Shown piece after piece: positions 58,457 to 64,000 of a DNA stretch of 64,000 nucleotides. Made by a program: the position numbers and the translations under genes. Each line of letters starts with the position of its first letter. Position 1 is the stretch's first letter. This DNA is from Adiantum capillus-veneris (lineage: Eukaryota; Streptophyta; Polypodiopsida; Polypodiales; Pteridaceae), in NCBI GenBank assembly GCA_014529385.2, contig CM043947.1, forward strand, positions 119,201,391-119,265,390, in the 5' to 3' direction. The notes under the pieces are model-generated. The model saw only the letters and a list, made by a program, of their open reading frames with translations, was not told the DNA's origin and ran no database searches.

Positions 58457-59796
58457 ACGATCACAAGCCAGTCTACCAGCCTCAATAATTGTTGAACAGA
58501 GTAGTTGATGTTATAGTGGAAGTGTAAACAAGGATTCAATGGAATGAATCCCACTATATTGGCATGCCATGCTTGCATATCAAAAAAATAATAAGCCCTT
58601 GGCTTTAATGGGAGTCTCAATAGTTTGAGCCAATGCCATGCGTGTCTTGCACAATTGCACTGGCATGGATACATCATAGTTCATCGTTGCTAAACGTAAA
58701 CTGTGAGCTTCTATCTTTCTATTGCCAAACCTGTGTGCCATTATTCATGATCCTAAGTCAGTGGATAGTACTTTGGTACGTACTAGAAGCCTTGCTTCGT
58801 AGTAAGATTGTCAAAGCACTTTGCTTTGCATAGCAGAGAAATCTTTTTCAAATGAAAAGTTAAAGACAAAAAAATAAGTAGAACTTGAAATGGTCTAACA
58901 TTTTCATCCCTCTGAGAGCAGGTGACTCCCTAGAATATGGCTCATATCCATGTATGCTAGGAAATGTAGAGATATTGGATGTATCCTACATGCCCTCATG
59001 GCTTGGTTCATACTGACCTCCAATAAGAAAATCAAATAGACATGTCAAGAGTTTTCCAAAGTTTGTATGCTAATAGTATATTCCAAACTTTGGGAGCTCA
59101 CATGCAATATACCCTAAAGTGAAGCCTTGTTTTGCAAAATTTCATCGAAAAGATGAGACAAATTCTGAGTGCTCACAGCTAACATTTTCTCTTGCTGACA
59201 CACAAATACCAAAGCAAAAGACAATCAACCTTGTTGAGCTTCTATAATGAACCTGCCTTGCTGACTCGTGAAACTGATTGAGAATCATGAGATTTTCCAA
59301 TATTGAAAGAGATAGCTCCTGAAGCTTAGCTATGAAATGTCAAAAAATGTTGGTGGACAGAAGCACTATTTACTTGTCAAGTTGGCATTGTAGAAAACCC
59401 TGCAAGATGGAGTAAGCTCAAATTTGAAACTTAAAATTAAGGCACTTACCCATTTCTTGTAACCACCGAGTAACCACCGCCCTTGGGATCGAAAGTTGTA
59501 GCATCCTATGGCATGATTATTGACACTGAAATCAATTCATAGCTACGGTTTTTAGTGTCCTTATTTTACCTGCACTCTAGCAAGCTATAAATGCTTTGGA
59601 GTGATCATGCGCCCAATGCATACACATAAACATGGACGCGTGTTCCTAGAAGCCTTTGCTTTGTTCCCTCTGCATGATAGCACAAAGAGGACATATCATT
59701 TGAAAGACATTGTCATAAAATCTAATATCTAACCAACCAAAATGATTTTCTCATATTAAATTGATCACTTAATGTGGGAGAATAAACGGGAACAAG
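58457..59796. other. Intergenic interval
   Basis: AT-rich, no coding frame of note and no recognised repeat within the window; left flank of the last Gypsy element. Confidence 0.6.
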
Positions 59797-60012
59797 TGTT
59801 AAGATATAGATATGTGCTTATAGATCTATCTCAACACGGGGCCAATAGTACAGGGGCCCAAATGGGAGATGGTCTATCAAGAGAAAGGCTAACCAATGGA
59901 GCATAAGACCTTAGGGTTAGCTTCATTGAAGACCTCCAATAATGTGTGTAAAAGACCTTTGACCTTAGGTAAGCTAGGGCTGAGCTTGAGGTGGGAACCC
60001 GGTCCAAGCTCG

Positions 60013-60155
60013 AGGTGCTTGTCGTGCTTGAGGTGCTTGTCCTGCTTGAGGTGCTTGTCATGCTTGAGGTGCTTGATTAAGATTCTTGAGGTGCTTGACT
60101 GGCTCCATGCTTGAGGTGCTTGACTTGGTGCATGATTAAGGTGCTTGAGGTGCCT
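60013..60155 (+). repeat. 18-bp minisatellite GAGGTGCTTGTC-TGCTT
   Basis: Three near-perfect 18-bp steps at 60017-60070 followed by degenerate GAGGTGCTTGA copies at wider spacing, within the LTR. Confidence 0.9.
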
Positions 60156-60300
60156 TGAGAAGCTTGCCTAAGATGCTTGTGGGAACACCCCCTACTTCAA
60201 GTGCTTAGTCATGCTTGATGACTAAGGGGCTTGCTCATCCAAAGTCAAAAAGATCCCTACAAGGAGGGGGGCGAGCCTACAAGGGGGGGGGATGAGAGAG

Positions 60301-60301
<1 letters not shown>

Positions 60302-60368
<67 letters not shown>
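60302..60368. repeat. (CA)n microsatellite
   Basis: About 33 CA units inside the probable LTR. Confidence 0.97.
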
Positions 60369-60369
<1 letters not shown>

Positions 60370-61387
60370 GGGAAGCCCCAGCTTGAAGAGGCAGCAAGGA
60401 CACTTGTCAAGTTCCTCCTCATGTTGCCCTCATGGTGTGCCTGAAGCCTATTGGTTGGCCACCCAAGGGGTCCAATGATAATTTAGGATATTTAATTAAT
60501 TGATTTTGCATTTATCAAGTCCTGTCTCTCAAAGGGGAAAGGGGGACACTTGTCCCAAGGCTACCCCTGTTGCTTGTAATGGCTCTTGCTTGTGATTGGC
60601 TAGGCCTGGAAGGGTCCAATGAGCTTCAAGCATGAGCTACAAGGGGGGGTCGACCCAAGCAAGCTAGGGGGGTGCTTAGGGGGTATACTCACCCACACAC
60701 ACTCACAAACACTCTCATGGTGTGCTATGCAAAGGGCAAGAGCTCCCTCTCCAAGCAAGTAGAGGTTGAGAGCCTACACCAACACTCTTGGCTATGGAGT
60801 GCAAATCCAAACAAGAGCCACGCTTTAATGCTTGAGCTTGTCATCTCCTTCTTCTTCATTACTATGCTATTATGTATGCTAGCTCAAGAGTTATGATAAT
60901 TGAGGAACTAGCTCTTTCTCGTATGAAATGTTTCTTCTTCCTCTTCCCTACCCTCATTCCCTGCTAGCTCTCTCCACCTTCGAAGGTGTTTGAGGTCTTG
61001 GGACTGAGGCTTGGTATAGTTAAAGCTTTCTTCAGGTTTAGGTTATGCTATGATGGTGATGCATGAAGCTTTCCATCTTCATTGCTTCACCTAGGTCACA
61101 AGGAACACAAAGAATGTATTGTAACACGTCTCTCTTTATGGGAGAAATCATAATACAAATACCTATTGGAGGGGGGACCGGCTCCACATAAATCCGGTCC
61201 TCAACTGTTGTCATGTTCTCTAAATTCTCTCTCTTGCAAAAGTATTGTCTATGCCAAGTTAACTAATTTCTATGATTATGTTGCTAGCTTCAATTATGTC
61301 TACCCGCTATGCTCACAAAATCATGTCTTGAAAGTATTCTCATTAAATTCCGCTACTCTCAAATTGAATAGGCAAATTCTATTACAT

Positions 61388-61399
61388 TGGTATCAGAGC
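61388..61399 (+). other. Primer binding site (initiator tRNA-Met type)
   Basis: TGGTATCAGAGC directly after the inferred LTR end, the same site used by the Copia element here. Confidence 0.9.
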
Positions 61400-61800
61400 A
61401 TTTGGTTTCTCTTTTCTTGCTTAAGAAGAGAGGTCCTTAAGTAGCCTATAAATGGTTGATGTTGTTAATTATAATAGAGTAAGTGGAACTGGGATCTAAT
61501 ATCGGTTTTGTTAAGCCCACTATGTGGGGGATGGTGCACACCTCGGGAGCTTTGGACTTAATAATGGAGTCTTTTTAGACTTGCCTACGGCTTTACCATT
61601 ATTGAGCCATAAGAAGTCTGAAAGGAGCTAGCCCTTGGCAACTCTGCTATGTTAGACCTACTCCTCTACTCTCTATAATTAACCACTTTGAGCCGTGGGT
61701 GTAGATACTTAAGAGCCGATTTTCAAAGGCTAAGAGGAGTGGCAACTAAGGTTTTGTATTGCCAAAGCATACACTAAGTATAAACCTAAATTTTGTTAAC

Positions 61801-64000
61801 ATGGCTGACAATAATCAAGAGAGTAGAATGAACATTGATATCTTTGATTTTGCACATGAAGGTGCTAATGATGATGCTCCCATGTTTGTGAATTATCTCG
61901 TCACTAGGTTGCAACAAGCTATGGGCAACCCTGTTTTGCAAGCCGAAGTTACTCAACAACTTCGTGCTTATGGAATTTCCCTTCCTCTCCCAGAGGAGAG
62001 AGAGCTTAGGAGGCCTCTTGAAGAGACCCCCAAAAGAAGACTCTCTCCCATTCGAGAGGAGGAATCCAAAGAGAAAGAAAGCAATGACAGTCTAAGTTCT
62101 TCTGAAGATGTGGCTCCACGAAGACGGCGGTCTAGACGATCGCCTACTCCTCCCAAGAGGAAAAGAGCAACCTATAGTCCTTCTCCTCATCACTCTGAAA
62201 GGCAAGAGAGGAAACAAAGGAAGAAAAGGGCTAGGAAGAGGTCAACCTCTTCTCCTTCTTCCTCACCTTCCTCCTCTTCCGATGAAAGTTATGGCTATTC
62301 TCCTAGAGAATACAAGAGGGGAGGACATCTCAAATCATTTCCTGCATGGCGAAGGTCACAAAAGCTAAAGAAGTTCAAGGAGGGAGGAAAGAGTATCTCT
62401 TTTCTCACCTACGATGGCACCTTTGGTGCTACCGACAAAGTGTTGGCCTTCATCCAGCAATTTGATGCGGCCTTTGGGGATGAGGGCTTCACAAAGTCCT
62501 CCAAGCTACGCCATGTAGCTATGCACTTCCAAAAATCAGCTCGTCAATGGTGGGCTAGCCTTCATGGCAATGGAGAAGCCCCAAAGACATGGAAAACTCT
62601 ACGAGTTTCCATCATGAAGCAATTTCTTCCAAGTGATACTAAAGATAAAGTTCTTACCGAATGGTGCGGCTTGAAGCTTCTCTCTCATGAGCCTATCAAC
62701 AAGTATGTAGACAAGTTTTGGGATTTACATCTCAAAGCTACTGTCTTTCAAAAGATAGACTTTGCCGAGCAAAGACAACAATTCTGTGCGGGATTACCTG
62801 AAGAGATGGCCGAATACATCAACTCTCAACGGCCCGGTACTATTACCGAATTAATCCACCACACCATGGTTGCTTCACGCATCAATTTCCATCAAGGGGC
62901 TAGACGTAATGTCAAGCCCATGGAAAACAAAGATAAAAATGATGCAAAGGGGAAATCCAATGCTCAAAATAATTCCCAAGGCACTTCCAACAACAACAAT
63001 CGATCCAAGGAGAAGGGAGTTTACAAAGGTAAAAACAAACTCTCTCCTGAAGAGCTTGAAGCTTTTCGCAAGGACCATAAGTGTTTCAAGTGTGGGGAGC
63101 AAGGACATGGCTATCGTTCTTGCCCCAAGAAGAATACTCGCAATGAGACTCCTAGGGCTTCCACCATCAAAGCTCCAAAAGAGGATGCTCATTGCAAAGG
63201 ATCATCACTCTCCTATGCTTGGGGAAAGGTAAGAGAGCATGATGCCTTCATCTTGTTTGACCCTGGCTCTACTCTCAACTTCATATCAATAGAGTTGGCC
63301 ACCAAGTTGGGCATTCAAGCTTTTGAGATGGGAGATATAGTAACAGCTGATGCAGCTTTCAAGGGACAACAAGCCTCCGTTACTCCCTTGATTGGGAAGT
63401 TGAGGCTTCATGTCCAAAGCTATGTCGACAAAGAAGACTTCTTCATCTCTCCTCTCCAACATCAGGATGTTATCCTAGGGGCACCATGGTTTGATCGCAT
63501 GGCTGCCAACATGAAGTTCCCTGAAAGGAGAATTTACTTCACCTACAGGGGAAAGAACATGTTTATAGATGCTAGTGAGTGTGGTCGCACTATTCCACTT
63601 GTAAATCCTCTTTCTTTTGATAAATCAATGAAGAGCTCAGTTTCTGCGTACATGATTTATGTCAAAGAGTCTCTAAAAGCTAATAATGTTTCATCAAATG
63701 AAAATGATAGGAATCAAGAAGAGTTAGACTTATCTACTTTTCTAAAAGGATTCCAAGATGTGTTCATCGATGATATCCCTATGGACCTACCTCCAAAACG
63801 AGGGGATGATGACCATCGTATTGAGCTCCTTCCAGGAAGCTCACCGCCTAACAAACCTCCTTATTGAGTCTCACAAGCTCAACAAGAGGAGATTATGAGG
63901 CAAGTACAGGAATTGGTAGACAAAGGGATGGTGAGGCCTAGTTCCTCTCCCTTTTGTTCTCCAATCCTTTTAGTGCAAAAGAAAGATGGTACATACCGTA
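61801..64000 (+). pseudogene. Gypsy gag-protease and start of RT, one TGA
   Basis: The chosen start is ATG at 61801 (MADNNQESRMNIDIFDFAHEG), preferred over the in-frame ATG at 61759 because gag begins there in style and position. Residues about 95-180 are rich in RS, RK and SPSP runs, an SR-like basic segment. Retrotrans_gag follows (SARQWWASLHGNGEAPKTW, FCAGLPEEMAEYI), then a CCHC knuckle CFKCGEQGHGYRSC (about 63080) and protease LFDPGSTLNFISIELATKL (about 63255). TGA at 63865-63867 breaks the link to QQEEIMRQVQELVDKGMVRPSSSPF...LVQKKDGTYR, the start of RT. TGA follows PPY, where related elements usually have arginine (CGA). Confidence 0.88.

Larger units (their letters stand above)
59797..61386 (+). 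repeat. Probable 5' LTR with internal minisatellite
   Basis: About 1.59 kb. The right edge is fixed by the primer site two bases later. The left edge TGTTAAGATA is inferred from TG...CA rules. It contains the GAGGTGCTTG minisatellite (about 60015-60150) and a (CA)n array (60302-60368). Confidence 0.6.
59797..64000 (+). mobile_element. Ty3/Gypsy retrotransposon, 5' half (continues past window)
   Basis: A probable 5' LTR (59797-61386, TGTTAAGATA...TATTACA) is followed by a TGGTATCAGAGC primer site, a 400-bp leader, and an open gag-protease frame running into the RT N-terminus at the window end. The 3' half is not in the window, so LTR identity and target duplication cannot be checked. Confidence 0.9.

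Overview
The window is nuclear DNA from a land plant, and almost all of it is transposable elements. The evidence is one intron-containing alpha-expansin gene on a TATA promoter, LTR retrotransposons primed by initiator-tRNA-Met-type binding sites, plant-style CACTA elements, and very abundant (GA)n/(CA)n microsatellites. The species cannot be named from sequence alone. A large, repeat-rich genome is likely.

Layout. 1-1688: 3'-truncated Ty1/Copia copy. 1689-3640: 5' piece of a CACTA element. 3752-8350: nearly intact LINE (minus) sitting inside a (GA)n tract. 9354-29760: CACTA element of about 20.4 kb with matching terminal inverted repeats and a TAG target duplication. It holds an internally deleted Tnp2-type transposase (minus), a partial tandem duplication of a roughly 4.1-kb block, a gag-like/RT-like unclassified ORF cluster, and a nested full-length Copia element (16318-21442). 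29761-30604: GA-rich tandem repeats with a perfect hairpin. 30605-39316: young, almost complete Ty3/Gypsy element with a degenerate RNase H followed by a second, canonical RNase H (Tat-like). 39317-43170: mosaic of SINE-like units, a Copia 3' end and a second CACTA fragment. 43312-44304: the alpha-expansin gene, the only host gene recognised. 44865-46487: 5'-truncated LINE with poly(A) and a target duplication. 47105-58456: two copies of a chimera that joins plus-strand Gypsy gag/protease to minus-strand integrase/chromodomain. 59797-64000: 5' LTR, gag and start of pol of another Gypsy element, cut by the window end.

History. The CACTA block duplicated before the Copia element inserted, because the second block copy preserves the empty Copia site. 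Copia LTRs differ by about 5% and the Gypsy LTRs by about 1% (hand counts), so the Gypsy element is the youngest dated insertion. Many otherwise open element frames are broken by single TAG or TGA codons of the kind produced by deamination of methylated CAG or CGA. Nothing in the window resembles an operon, CRISPR array, rRNA operon or other prokaryotic system.
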